Under the pieces are notes generated by a model. That model did not search any database. It was given only the letters and a program-made list of their open reading frames with translations, and was not told the DNA's origin. From Paralithodes platypus (lineage: Eukaryota; Arthropoda; Malacostraca; Decapoda; Lithodidae): 64,000 bases of DNA. Each line of letters starts with the position of its first letter. The stretch's first letter is position 1. Below are positions 50,664-63,165 of the stretch, piece after piece. Where the stretch lies: contig CM064519.1 of assembly GCA_032716605.1 (NCBI GenBank), forward strand, positions 32,571,423 to 32,635,422, in the 5' to 3' direction. Both the position numbers and the translations under genes were made by a program.

Positions 50664-51624
50664 GATTTGTTTTCTAGACCATAATGATTTTGTTCGTGTT
50701 CTTGTATAATATTTATGTATGTAATCGTTTGAATAATTGACTATAATTGTATGTGCTGTCAATGATAAGAAAAACATTTCATATTCATATCCATTCTATT
50801 AACCATGATTTGAGTTAGCTATAACTTTTTTTCTTACGATTTTGTATCAAACCTTAAGCTAAACACTTTAATAGGGTAATACTAATTCATTATTATCAAG
50901 TACTTGACATGTTTGTATTAAAAGTAAGTCATATTAATGTCAGCAAGCAAAATGTAAATTAGTAATATCGAGGGTTTAAGCAGAAATACAAAATCAGTGT
51001 CAAATATAATTGTATGTCTCAATTTATGTGTACATTAATTTTACGAACAAAACATAAATGTTAACGGATAACATAATACAAAACCCACACAGCTTCCTAA
51101 TATGAATATAATAGAACCCAAAAGTTATGATACAACGGGCATTGGATGTATCACAAATTTATGGAAACTGTATTGTTACTCTATGGAAACGACATGCATG
51201 TTAAAAATTATATCTTCACATTTTATTTACTTATGGAAAATATAAACAGGACAAAAATATCACTATCCATATTTTTGACATTACAAACAAGTATGAATAA
51301 AAGAACACAACAAATTAATTCCTAAACAAACCATATACAGTATATGGAAGACAAACAAGCGTACTAAAAGAAAACAGGAAGAAAGACATCAATGCCAAAA
51401 CAAAAAAAGATTTGGATAAAAGGGAGAGAGGAAACAAAAATGTGTAATTACTAATAATAACACGAAAGAAAATGGAAGGGAATAATAATAGGAGGGGAGA
51501 CCAAAGTAAAACAACAACCAGCAACAATTACTGGGACACATGGGGGGCAGCTGGAACTACATGGGGGGCACGAGTAGGGGAAGAAGAACAAATGTTCCTC
51601 CACTTCCATTATTCATCTACCCCT
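50664..51624. other. AT-rich unique sequence
   Basis: Nothing recognised. Confidence 0.5.
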
Positions 51625-51647
51625 CTCTCTCTCTCTCTATCTCTATC

Positions 51648-51712
<65 letters not shown>
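51625..51712. repeat. (CT)n microsatellite
   Basis: Interrupted by CTAT early on. Confidence 0.97.
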
Positions 51713-51714
<2 letters not shown>

Positions 51715-51791
51715 TGGACGCGGCTCCCAGGACAAAATGATCACAGGGAAATGAGAAAGCTCCGGGAGGCCTGGTAGTAAGAGCAGGGTGG

Positions 51792-51796
<5 letters not shown>

Positions 51797-51863
<67 letters not shown>
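51797..51863. repeat. (GA)n microsatellite
   Basis: About 33 units; complementary to the CT array at 51625, 85 bp away. Confidence 0.97.
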
Positions 51864-51866
<3 letters not shown>

Positions 51867-52034
51867 GGTGGGGGATAAGACAAAGTTAAGATAGAGAGGA
51901 AAACATTGGTCAAGCATAGAGGAAGAGAGAAAACGGTAAATGCTATACGACACGAGGATAAAATAATATGGCATCGAAACGTAGGAAATATAAGGTTGCA
52001 AGAAGAAAACGAAGAACACAATAAACGGCATAGC

Positions 52035-52085
<51 letters not shown>

Positions 52086-52193
52086 AAGTGGGGAAGGAAA
52101 GGAGGACACTATTATCGGTGGGGTTTTCAGGTAGGTTATGCTTTGATCCAACCCGACACTCAGCTGATGGATGGACACCACGCTGGATTATGT
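51864..52193. other. Unique sequence with (GA)n 52038-52083
   Basis: Nothing else recognised. Open frames here run through the GA arrays. Confidence 0.6.
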
Positions 52194-52333
<140 letters not shown>

Positions 52334-52549
52334 AAGGAGTACAAAGGAAATCAAACAACAACAGATCTAGTGACCCTTCTAGGCTGCTTGTCCTCCAAAA
52401 CACTGGGGATCAAGTGTCCAAACAGTGGTTTAGAGTGGGTAAGGGAATATTGGAAAGAGAACTACTGCCCTGGAACTAATGTCCGTGGCAGGACTAGGAA
52501 GTTAGTAGGGGACATATGGGTTAGTAACTGAGGGGAGGATAACATAAAG

Positions 52550-53203
52550 TTATTCATTTACAAACGCAGTCAGTCGCGGGTTTGATGCGAGATATTTGTC
52601 TAGGCGGAATTTAAATGAATCAACGGTGCTGCAGTCTATAACGTCTCGGGGAAGCCCATTCCACAAGTTGACAACTTGATTGAAGAAGAAATTCTTAGAT
52701 TCGTGTGAGTTAAAAGATTTACAAATAATTTTGCAACCGTTTCCCCGCGTGTAATTAGATTGGTCGATAGTGAAGTACTTACTACAGTTCATATTGTCGA
52801 TGCCTTTGATGATTTTGAACACTTGAATTAAGTCACCTCTTAATCTGCGCTGGGTTAAAGGAAATAGATTTAATTCTCTAAGACGCTCTTCGTATGGTTT
52901 GTTCTTTAGGCTAGGTATCATTTTGGTAACTCTACGTTGAACTCGTTCTAGCTTGTTTATGTCTTTTTGGTAATAAGGGCACCAGCATTGAACGCAGTAT
53001 TCCAGAAGAGGGCGGACTAAGGAATTGTAAAGGGTTAGGATAACGTCTTTGGATTTATGCTCAAATGACCTGCCTATAAAGCCAATTATTTTGTTTGCCT
53101 TCTTAACAACTTCTGAACATTGTTGACTCGGTTTTAGGTTACTCGATATTGTTACTCCCAGATCTGTTTCTCTGATTACATTCTTAAGCTGAGTGCCATT
53201 CAT
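52550..53203 (-). pseudogene. LINE ORF2, C-terminal domain segment
   Basis: 217 codons to a TAA stop at 52550-52552. Conserved blocks in order: DLGVTIS (residues ~15-21), IIGFIGRSF (39-47), LYNSLVRPLLEYC (58-70), LERVQRRVTKMIP (85-97), YEERLRELNLF (103-113), RRLRGDLIQVF (118-128), NQVVNLWNGLPRDVI (175-189), DSFKFRLDKYL (195-205). This region follows the polymerase in CR1-clade elements; its role is not well defined. The same domain is what survives at 37681-38019 and 22336-22620. Confidence 0.92.
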
Positions 53204-53274
53204 TGAATAGTTTGCTTTCTCTTTAGGTATCCGATATGTAGTACTTTACATTTATCCGCATTGAAACTCATTTG

Positions 53275-54192
53275 TCAAATTTGGGCCCAATGTGACAATT
53301 TATCTAGATTGTGTTGCATATCGTCAACTTGTTCTTTTGAGAGTACGCTATTTGCAATTTTTGTATCGTCAGCAAATGTTGAGATTGTACAGGTGAGACC
53401 CTCATCTATGTCGTTGATGTAAATTAGAAAGATAATTGGTCCTAGTACCGATCCCTGGGGTACCCTGCTACTTACATTGGTCCATTTAGATGCCTTACCG
53501 TTTATGACTACTCTTTGCTTTCTGTCGCTGAGCCAATTTGCTATCCATTTCAACACACCATCTTGTATTCCATGCGCTTTTAGTTTTAGCAGTAAACGTT
53601 TGTGGGGAACTTTGTCAAAGGCCTTTTGAAAATCAAGGTATATAATATCTACAGCTTTACTCTCATCGTAGAGGTTGAGGATATCGTGGAAGAAGTCTAA
53701 GAGGTTTGTTAAACAGGAACGTTTTTTACGAAAGCCGTGTTGAGTATCTTTAAGTATGTTATTTTCCTCTAAGTGATTTACGAGTCTGTCTCTTATGACC
53801 GTTTCTAGCATTTTACATACAACTGAGGTTAAGCTAATTGGACGATAGTTACTGGGTAGGGATTTGCTGCCTTTTTTGAATATCGGTGTTACGTTGGCTA
53901 TCTTCCACTGATCAGGCATAGTTCCAGAGTGCAAGGATTTATTGAATAGTAATGTCATTGGTTTGGAGAGCTCATCCTTAGCTTCCTTTAGAACTCTAGG
54001 CGAGATTGTATCAGGTCCAGGCGTTTTATTTACCTTGAGTTTATCTAAACAATTCAATACTTCTCTCTCTGTAACGGTGATATTGCTTAGAACATCTGAA
54101 TTATCAATCTGAATCGGCGATGGTGTAGGGATATCACTGAGGTCTTCTGTTGTAAAAACTGATGCAAAGAAGGTATTGAGGGCATTACTCAT
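53275..54192 (-). pseudogene. LINE ORF2, reverse transcriptase segment
   Basis: 305 codons. The Met shown at the start is internal. RT motifs: NVTPIFKKG (residues 100-108), NYRPISLTS (115-123), QHGFRKKRSC (151-160), the first catalytic Asp in YLDFQKAFDKVPH (185-197), VPQGSVLGP (244-252), and the catalytic pair in FADDTK (273-278). All three catalytic Asp positions are kept. Translation stops at a TGA (53272-53274), where relatives normally carry Trp, then would continue into the C-terminal domain. Confidence 0.95.
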
Positions 54193-54223
54193 TTGTACTT
54201 CGTCTTTGGTGTATTCTCCATTT

Positions 54224-54916
54224 TCATCGACTAACGGTCCAACAGTAAGTAACTACTTTTTTCTTTCTGATATAACTATAGAATTCTTTCGGGTTTGTTT
54301 TACTTTGATTCGCAATATGTAACTCTAGGGTCTTTTTACTTTGCTTAATTAACTTTTTGGCTTTGCGTCGTAGCTCTACAAATTTCACCCGTTCTTCATC
54401 ATTTTGCGAGGATTTTAATCTATCATTAGCAAATTTTTTAGCAAGCAGGCAGTTTGAAATATCTTTATTCCACCATTTGGGCTTATTATTATGGCCTGGA
54501 CGCCGTATTTTCGATGGTATGCAGTCTTGCACTGCTTTTAGGTAAGTGGTTTCGAATAACTTCCAAGATGTATTTATGTCGTTATTGTTAATTAAAAAGC
54601 TCCAGTCAGTTTCTTTAAACATAGCTCTAAGTTTATGAAAGTTTGCTTTCTTGAAATTAGGGACTTTTTCGATGCTACTATTTGGTTCGTTACTAGTAAA
54701 GTTTAAAGTGAAAGTTATCGTACGATGGTCGCTGTTACTGAATTCATCACCAACATTCAAATTCTCTATTAATTCTTCTTTTGTTGCAAGTACAATTTCA
54801 AGAACGTTATTACCACGGGTCGGTGTTCGAACAAATTGATAAAGCGAACTCTCTTGCAAGTTCGTATACAAGTCATGTCCGGAGTGTGAAGTAAGAGTAT
54901 CGCCCCACTTGGTCAC
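54224..54916 (-). pseudogene. LINE ORF2, end of endonuclease and linker
   Basis: 230 codons. NVGDEFSNSDHRTITF (residues ~54-69) holds the SDH motif that ends the apurinic-endonuclease-like domain of LINEs; the linker to the RT follows (KPKWWNKDIS, residues ~146-155; EFYSYIRKKK, ~212-221). The frame ends at ~54224 because of a 1-nt frameshift near 54243; the correct continuation is in another phase into the RT segment. Confidence 0.9.
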
Positions 54917-55088
54917 AGGTAAATTAAGTCGCCAAAAAATACGGTATCTTGTGAGTTACTCACATCTGCAATTTGTTCATAAATTTCTCGGTCAGTTTGC
55001 ACTGATTGAGCTGGAGGTCTGTATATTAATGCAAGTATTATTTTTGTACCTTTATTATTCTTTATTAGCACAAAAGATGTGTCGACGT

Positions 55089-55093
<5 letters not shown>
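54913..55093 (-). pseudogene. LINE ORF2, partial endonuclease segment
   Basis: About 55 codons. IILALIYRPP is a conserved endonuclease block and VFFGDL precedes the Asp-Asn of the catalytic GDFN motif, which is broken here by a 1-nt deletion. Upstream of ~55093 the frame runs only through (GA)n, so the start of the domain is missing. Confidence 0.85.
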
Positions 55094-55146
<53 letters not shown>

Positions 55147-55153
55147 GGGGGGG
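55094..55153. repeat. (GA)n-(G)n at the truncated 5' end of the LINE
   Basis: GA array to about 55140 then GGGAGGGGGGGGGG. Confidence 0.97.
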
Positions 55154-56107
55154 TCAACGAATAAAGAGCGTAAATACATTCAAAATATTGTATGGTGCTG
55201 AACAAACTAAAAACAAATTACGTAATGTATTTAGCAACAAATATAATGAGTCTAACAAGTTGCTGAGCGCATTGTGAAAAGTTGATCTGAACATGATATA
55301 TGAGTGGGATATTTTTGTTTAATGAGTGCGCGGTTTAATTGATACTCTGCATACAGTAAACGATTCATCTTCTCTTGGTAAAGGCCTCTCTTTGTCAAGG
55401 GTTGAATGATTGTCCTAGTCAAATTAGTAGTATCAATCCAATGAGACTATCTTAACCAAGCTGTCACCCAGGATCGACCAGCGCCTGCCTCATATACTCC
55501 AGAAGGACCAGATGGGACCACCCCGATGACGACGGCCCTTCAGACATCATTACCCAATCCATTTATGGTTAAGGTTGATTTTGTGAGAACACCTACACAA
55601 TTTTTAAGATGACCACGCACTCTTAAATTAGCGTTTTTCAAGCATTCCTCTTCCTTCCAATGTACTCATCACAGGACATACGCACACACAGGCTAAGTAA
55701 TGTTCATAGTACCTAGTTTGCCATTGTTTAGTCATGCAAGGTACTGAATATGAAGAACTAAATTCTACTTCCCGTAACACTATATTTGTAGTATCAATGT
55801 TCAATTAATATAGCATTATGCCAACAATATTCCACAATCAACATCTTTACCACCTGTTTATTTCTTCTCCAATTGGTTTCATATTCTGTGGTCTTCTTTA
55901 TCTCAAGCGTGTTTATTTCACTCTCTTTCTCTTCCCCCTATGTCCAATTTCCATTTAGAGTGAGAGGCGTCGCGAGCCACGTCTGATAAGCCACACAAAG
56001 AATATTCAATTCCTCTCGAGTTATGGCGTCTCAAGGGGCTAATAATAGCGCGGGACACTTGTTGAGGGCAGGCCCACTATTTTGGGGAGGGGGCTTAAAT
56101 TTGCAGC
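55154..56107. other. Unique sequence with a GC-richer block at 55960-56100
   Basis: The block has GGCGTCGCGAGCCACG and GGGCAGGCCCAC. 55450-55560 is also GC-richer. No gene recognised. Confidence 0.35.
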
Positions 56108-56111
56108 TGAA

Positions 56112-56476
56112 GGGGAGGAAGACCGCTTTTTCTGGACCCCCTTCTCCCTAATGCTTAGCCCCACTAGTTTTGAGATTATAAGACATTCGGCCCCTTAGTT
56201 TGGCGATTTTTACACCTTTCGCCCCATTTCGTTGTCAATTTTAAGACCTTTCGTGCCATTTAGGTGTCGATTTTTTCCTGGCGAGCGATAGTGAGCCTGC
56301 AATTTTAAGAGGGATCAGCCTTTGGCCGGGACATTTTTCTACCGAAAAATGTAAACATTTATCTTGAAGGGGGGTCTAGGGGGTGTTTTTCCTAAGCTTG
56401 ATGGAGGTCTAGGAAGGAAACTAAGAAAATATATGAATAAATGAATTAATAGACCAAACAAACGGCCAGTCTCCCC
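56112..56476 (+). mobile_element. Family 1 TTAA-type MITE, copy 4
   Basis: Flanks TGAA (56108-56111) and TTAT (56477-56480), one change each from TTAA. Ends GGGGAGGAAGACCG and CAGTCTCCCC. Order and content as in copies 2 and 3, including three ~33-bp modules (56173-56270), GGCGAGCGATAGTGAGCC, ACATTTTTCTACCGAAAAAT, GGGGGGTCTAGGGGG and CTAAGCTTGATGGAGGTCTA. 365 bp. Confidence 0.87.
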
Positions 56477-56716
56477 TTATCTTAGAGTAATGGAGGGAGG
56501 TTATCGTGTGTAGGGGTACTCATGTGACACGGGGAAATAAATACAGTTGATTTATAGTAATAGTAAAATAACACATATATTATATATATCATTAGATAAC
56601 AGCTTCCTACATATTTGAATAACTAATTATATGAACATTGAGGTACTAGCTACAACTGTTTTGATTAGTCACAAAACACACACACACACACCTATATATA
56701 CTGTATATATATATAG
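56477..56716. other. AT-rich unique sequence with short CA/AT runs
   Basis: Nothing else recognised. Confidence 0.5.
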
Positions 56717-57111
56717 GGGCAAGCAACACCAAGGTAAACACGAACATCTTTATTCTGGTACCGGTAACGTTTCGACATTAACATATGTCATCATCAGACC
56801 TAAATCAATAAGAAATAAATTTATTAATACATTATGTTGACATTTAAAGCAAATATATTTTTAATACTAATTTAGAAAAACATAGAAAGTTAGAAATCGC
56901 GAAAAAAGAGATAATATCTTTTTTTCGCGATTTCTAACTTTTTATGTTTTTCTAAATTATTATTAAAAATATATTTGCTTTAAATGTCAACATAATGTAT
57001 TAATAAATTTATTTCTTATTGATTTAGGTCTGATGATGACATATGTTAATGCCGAAACGTTACCTGTACCAGAATAAAGATGTTCGTGTTTACCTTGGTG
57101 TTGCTTGCCCT
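56717..57111. repeat. ~395-bp near-perfect palindrome, centre at 56914
   Basis: Arms of ~197 bp (56717-56913 and 56915-57111) with few mismatches and almost no spacer (GATA-A-TATC). Each arm, read outward from the centre, has CTTTAAATGTCAACATAATG, then GGTCTGATGATGACATATG, then GAAACGTTACC, then CAGAATAAAGATGTTCGTG and ends GGTGTTGCTTGCCC. The CTGATGA-stem-GAAAC core resembles a hammerhead ribozyme, a motif reported in Penelope-like retroelements. The adjoining (AT)n arrays differ on the two sides. Confidence 0.9.
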
Positions 57112-57152
57112 TATAAGACTCCGCTTCCCCCGAGGAGAATCTATTGCCACTA

Positions 57153-58260
<1,108 letters not shown>

Positions 58261-58320
58261 TGTGTTGGACGGTTCGCTTTTACTGATTGCCTTCTTCAGG
58301 TTAATGATCATTGACCAGAT
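58261..58320 (-). other. CCTGAAGAAGGC...GCGAA motif, possible retroelement remnant
   Basis: On the minus strand CCTGAAGAAGGCAATCAGTA is followed by AAAGCGAACCGTCC. It resembles the CTGATGA-stem-GAAACGT pattern seen in the 56.9-kb palindrome but is diverged. Confidence 0.25.
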
Positions 58321-58559
58321 GAACCAATTGGCAAAAAGTTAGCAATAAAATATATACTTCAGTGTTCACATCTATTCCATCTTCATCTCAGAGTTTGTAT
58401 TTACATGAATATTCTGCTCCAATCCGACGGTAGAAGGAAAGCCATTATAACTATAGTTTTATATAAGTTTATTCACAATTAGTAACCAATATAATGAGAG
58501 TAATTAGTCATACATTCTCCAGTTGATTACTTAAAGCGAAGCCCTATAGACCTATCCAG
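58321..58559. other. AT-rich unique sequence
   Basis: Nothing recognised. Confidence 0.5.
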
Positions 58560-58745
58560 AGTCCGCCGTTCGTAGCTCCTAAGTAAACGAATTAGGCGGG
58601 CTAGACCTCTCTCTGGCGGCGACGAGGTGAACTACGGCCCGTCGCCATTACAATAAATTTTGTAAACAATAATGGCTGCTTCCTCACATCGCTCAATAGA
58701 ACGACGCGTGCGCACTCTAAAGTAAACAGCACGAGATGGAGAGAG
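58560..58745. promoter_or_regulatory. CpG-rich block with repeated GTAAAC motifs, possible regulatory element
   Basis: Three forkhead-type cores (AAGTAAACGA ~58580, TTGTAAACAA ~58660, AAGTAAACAG ~58723) within ~150 bp of GC-balanced, CpG-containing DNA (GGCGGCGACGAGG, CGACGCGTGCGC) bounded by AT-rich sequence. Inference from motif clustering only. Confidence 0.3.
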
Positions 58746-59260
58746 GAGAGCGGAATAAGTTATTTATTTATCAAGTGGTATGTTTTCAATAATAAAATAT
58801 AATCAATATAATTTAAGCAAACGTTAAAGAATGCCGTGCAATAACTATACTGACCTACAAATCTCGTTTATTTATTACATTATCCAAAAAAAAAAAAAAA
58901 AATTACCATAAAATCGGATATAAAAGTATTAAAGTAAACTAAAATTAAATAATAAAGTCGGAACGAAACGCGTAAGACGAAAATAGCTCCAAAAGAGCAT
59001 CTGCTCGGTCCCAACTTCCTTGAGCGCACACGCACATACACTCACACACGCACACGTTCACACACACGCATACATGATCTTCCCACGGCATGGCGATGCA
59101 CGATAACTTCCTCTTCGCCCATTACCTGAACGTCATATATTCTAATAATTACTAATGTATATGGTTAGCTGGGTGATGAAAGAATGTACGTATAACTGTA
59201 GAGAAGGCAAATATAACACAGTAGCTGTGAAACATAAACAACTAAAACAATAGCTATATA
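58746..59260. other. AT-rich unique sequence
   Basis: Short A run ~58887-58901 and scattered CA-rich stretches ~59025-59065. Nothing recognised. Confidence 0.5.
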
Positions 59261-60620
59261 AGTTCGACAGGGGAGTTGCGAGAGATCACTAGAGGCGGCA
59301 AGCGAGCGAGAGAGGGAGAGAGAGTGTTGCAAGGTCGCGGCCGTTACTGGCGCTGTTTATGGGCACTTTATGATAGTTTTATAGCGCATAACTCGTCACG
59401 TGGTACAAACAAACCCACGTGGAGCGCTTATGAATGGAAGGCAGTGTGTGTGGGGGGAGAGATAGCGTAAAGGGGGGGAGTTAGGAGACCAGGGAGAGGT
59501 GGGGAGGGGGAAAAGAGTTACTGGTGCGGTAGTAAAGGAGGTAAGCGAGAGAATGAGAGGAGAGAGAGAGAGAGTGGGAGTTGAGCGTAAACTTGCCTCC
59601 AGTTAAGTTGTCGGTGGAGGTTACTGGGCGCCCCGTAATTAGAGATTGTTTTTGAATTTTATGTGGTTGTAAAATACTGCATGGGGGGTTATTTGGCGGA
59701 GGGCCGGCCTGCACTTTATGACTACCACTCTGGCTGGTTTGGGGGAGAAGCAGTCGAGGGTGTATCTCTTTCTCGCTCTTAACCCACACGGGGGAATTGT
59801 TTGCAGGTTGGGAGTTTAAAGGGAGGGTTATTTTCGTGTATTACGAGGCGGTGAGCCTGGCGGAGTTAACATTATTACAATATATGATTTAGCGTGTGGG
59901 GCCGTTTGCTACACAAGGTTTGCCAAGGTGGGACAACGTGGAGGATATTTTCACGTCATCGGGGCCCTACATGCTTCAATATATGTATTGTTTTGCGTGT
60001 AATATATACAAACATAATATTCTATCGTGTGCAATTATATGAACTTAGTAACTGATAATACTTAGTAGCTTAGCTATGCATAACGCATTATTAAAATAAC
60101 GAACAATATGTGAACTTACAACCCAACGCCTCCTCTGACAAAAACACATTAGTCTCACACTCGAAGAGGCTCAAGTCATTTTCTGTAACAGACTTCCATT
60201 GATTTTTGGAGGCACCCAGTTTTCTATGATGACGTCAGATTCCAGGGCTCCCGGGGCTGAGGGGGAGGGGAGGGGGTGGCGGTCGTAAGTCAGTTCGTGC
60301 TGGCATCTAGTGGCCGACATCCAAACTGGCGCGAGGCAGTAACTCAGTCCGCCGGCGTCATAGCTCTCCCGCCCGCCCTCTTCCTCCTGCCTCTGTTTTG
60401 GCTGCGTCAGGAGCGATACGAGGGCATGGGGTCGGGTTTGTGGGGGCCTGACATCGTTTACGGGTAGCACAGACCGAATGCTTACATGGGTAGAGAGGGC
60501 TATGCCCGGAAACCCCGTAATTTTAGCAAGGTGCTGAGAGGGAGGCAAGGTGTGCTCCCGTTATGTTTTCATTACCGCCCGGGCCTTCGGAGCTAGGCTG
60601 TAGATCGGCTGCGTAGTTAT
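59261..60620. other. GC-richer island, no gene assigned
   Basis: About 1.3 kb with GC and CpG above the rest of the window (GGTCGCGGCCGTTACTGGCG, CCGCCGGCGTCATAGC, GGGTCGGGTTTGTGGG). The minus frame 60171-60548 (125 codons) and overlapping + frame have no recognisable domain or splice context. It may be promoter-like or conserved non-coding DNA. Confidence 0.35.
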
Positions 60621-61471
60621 ACACACAAATTTAAGAGAAGGTAAAAGTAGCTTCACTAGGACACACTAGGACGATAGTTTGGGGAGAATTTAAAAGGAGC
60701 AGCACACAAGGGTCGGGCCATTATTCAAATATAGGGGTGAAGAATGGGAAGGCTGTGGCGTCCTTTTCGGGCTCTAGAATCAATAACAACGCTTTAGGCC
60801 AAGATACTTAGAAAAGGATGTCACTGGTCGCATCTACATATCCTCATAGACTATCACATTTTAAGCTAAACATAAACTTACCTCCATCCCGAATCTCTAG
60901 TTATCAAATTGAAAACGCTGACTTGCCATATCGAAGAACATTTATGACAGACAATTAGCATGACATTTCGTGATAAAATTATGAATACATAACTGTTATT
61001 GGATAACTAGTCTCCCGTTGACAAAAACTAATATATGTCAATGCAATATATTTAAATGAATATTTGCAACTGCAGAAAAATACGAAATAAATCAATTGCA
61101 AATATAAAATTGCAAATAATCTAGGGGAAATGTAAGAAGTATTACCAAAGGATGAGATTGTGTGTATTAACTAGATATTATATAACAACTTGAAGAACAA
61201 AAATAAGATACAAATTACACAAGCTTCGGATTGAACGAAGACAAATTAAAATATGTATTATAAATAAATATGAGCCTATTATGGCAAGTATAATTATTAC
61301 AATACCGACACAAATGTCTTTCGTCTTCATATGGAAAGAGCTGCTAAAGGTACAGTGCAATAATATTATCTGCTATATATTAAATTGAATATAAATTGAG
61401 ACAGCTTATCAAAGCATATGATATCAATCTGTCTAGAGAGGAATGGCAAACCAGAAAATATTAATCGTACG

Positions 61472-61506
<35 letters not shown>

Positions 61507-62744
61507 TGTTCCATGGTAATGACCGACGCTAAAACCTAACCACTTCAAATAACTTTTCATTGCAGGACAATATATACTTATCTGATATCCACACACAATA
61601 AACAATATTCGATAAAATAAAAGCTACAAATGATCAGTCTTATATCTTGTAGATTAATTTGATCTCTACCAGTACATAATATTATATGTTTGTATATTTA
61701 CCATAGTCTATCCTATATTGCATACTCAGTCGGCTTCCATGTTCCCCGTTCTTACAAATATCTAATCAAAGAAAATGAGGGCTATATAATCATTGGTACA
61801 CTTGCCAACCTGTTGTGTTAAACGAGCATGCATTCTTTGATTGTTTCTTATAAGAGCCCAACATTATTCATAGAAATAATGTGCATATAATTATTTGGCC
61901 ATTGAACACCAACAAATATACAGCCTTTAACAATGCCTAATACTTATTTTGTATAGGCTAATTGAAAGTATATTATGTATGAACATGAAATATGCACCAC
62001 AAATTATGGTTTTACATAATTATAAATTTAAGAAACTCAATATCATAACTGTATGGTTGCCAAACATAGTAAACAAACAATAACAATGATCGCAACGTAA
62101 ATATTAGCCAAACTGAAATAACTAAATAGAAATGTCATTGCGTTATAAAGTACAATTTGTGTAACACCAAATAAATTAGAATCTAAGAGAACACAAGCCA
62201 GCATGGAGAGCACAATGAACCTTGGAGGGCAAAGCTACTATCCCAATCGTAATAATGGTCTCCACTAACTAGGACGTTCTCGTTTATACTACAAGAGAAG
62301 GTCAAACACATCAGAGAGAGGTACTTTGTACTAAAGAGTAATGATTTATTAAAACAAATAAGGAACTATGGTAACAGCAAAGCAAAACTACTGCACAAGA
62401 AAATTAACTCACTGCAAGTTTACTGTAGCATAAATTAATGTAAAATACGACAAGAATATTGCCAAAACAAATACATTATATAATGTGACAACAAATATAT
62501 ATATATAGTAATATTGTGGTCACCGGGCATTAACTGTAAGCTTGACGTGATATGCAAACCCCAGTAACACACCAATATGTAACACAATAATTTTCAAAAC
62601 AGTACAAATTTAAATACCCAAGGTAATATAGAACTTCAATATGTACAGTACCCCAAGTGAATTGCCAATCCAGACATCCTTAATGGAATAGATTATTATG
62701 AAGAGAGAATGTATGGTAAACTCGAAATATTAAGTGAACACCGA
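60621..62744. other. AT-rich unique sequence
   Basis: (AT)n at 61480-61505. No gene or mobile element recognised. Confidence 0.5.
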
Positions 62745-63018
62745 TTTAGCCATTGAACTTTCACTCTTCCCATTTTTTCTTGGTGAAGGGTTTGCAGCCA
62801 GGCCCAGAAGAACCTGCTGCAAGCGGCGGCCACCATCGCTCAAACATACACACCGTCTTTCTTTTATTATTATTAGTATTTTTCATCCCGGGCAGCGAGA
62901 TTGCTGGCTCCACGCTGATTGAGATCGACGGAGATTTATCGCCAGGGAAATTATCTCTGCCGGGCGCTCCACTGAAAATTGAGCAACACAATTTTCCCCA
63001 TTTCTTCTTCTTGTAGGT
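62745..63018. promoter_or_regulatory. GC-balanced block, possible conserved non-coding element
   Basis: About 270 bp of high-complexity sequence with open frames on both strands (87 codons + and 76 codons -), set between AT-rich DNA and a (GA)n array. GCTGATTGAGATCGACGGAG and TTTATCGCCAGGGAAATT lie in it. TTCTTCTTCTTGTAG|GTGGG at its end looks like an acceptor with a donor immediately after. Either a conserved non-coding element or a short exon is possible; neither is shown. Confidence 0.25.

Positions 63019-63096
<78 letters not shown>
63019..63096. repeat. (GA)n microsatellite joined to LINE 3' tail
   Basis: About 38 units. Confidence 0.98.
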
Positions 63097-63099
<3 letters not shown>

Positions 63100-63165
63100 A
63101 CATATAGTTACATAGATACACAGACTACAAGGATTTTGCAGTCACTTCTAGGCAGTCCAGCGTTA
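63097..63165 (-). mobile_element. LINE 3' end with octamer tail, second copy
   Basis: Minus strand: GGACTGCCTAGAAGTGACTG, then CTTGTAGTCTGTGTATC, then ATGTAACTATATGTAAC and then (CT)n. Same family as 28591-28662. Only the extreme 3' end remains. Confidence 0.6.

Noticed and set aside
60171..60548. 125-codon minus frame as a host gene
   Set aside because: No recognisable motif, and the + strand is open over the same bases; GC-rich composition is enough to explain it.
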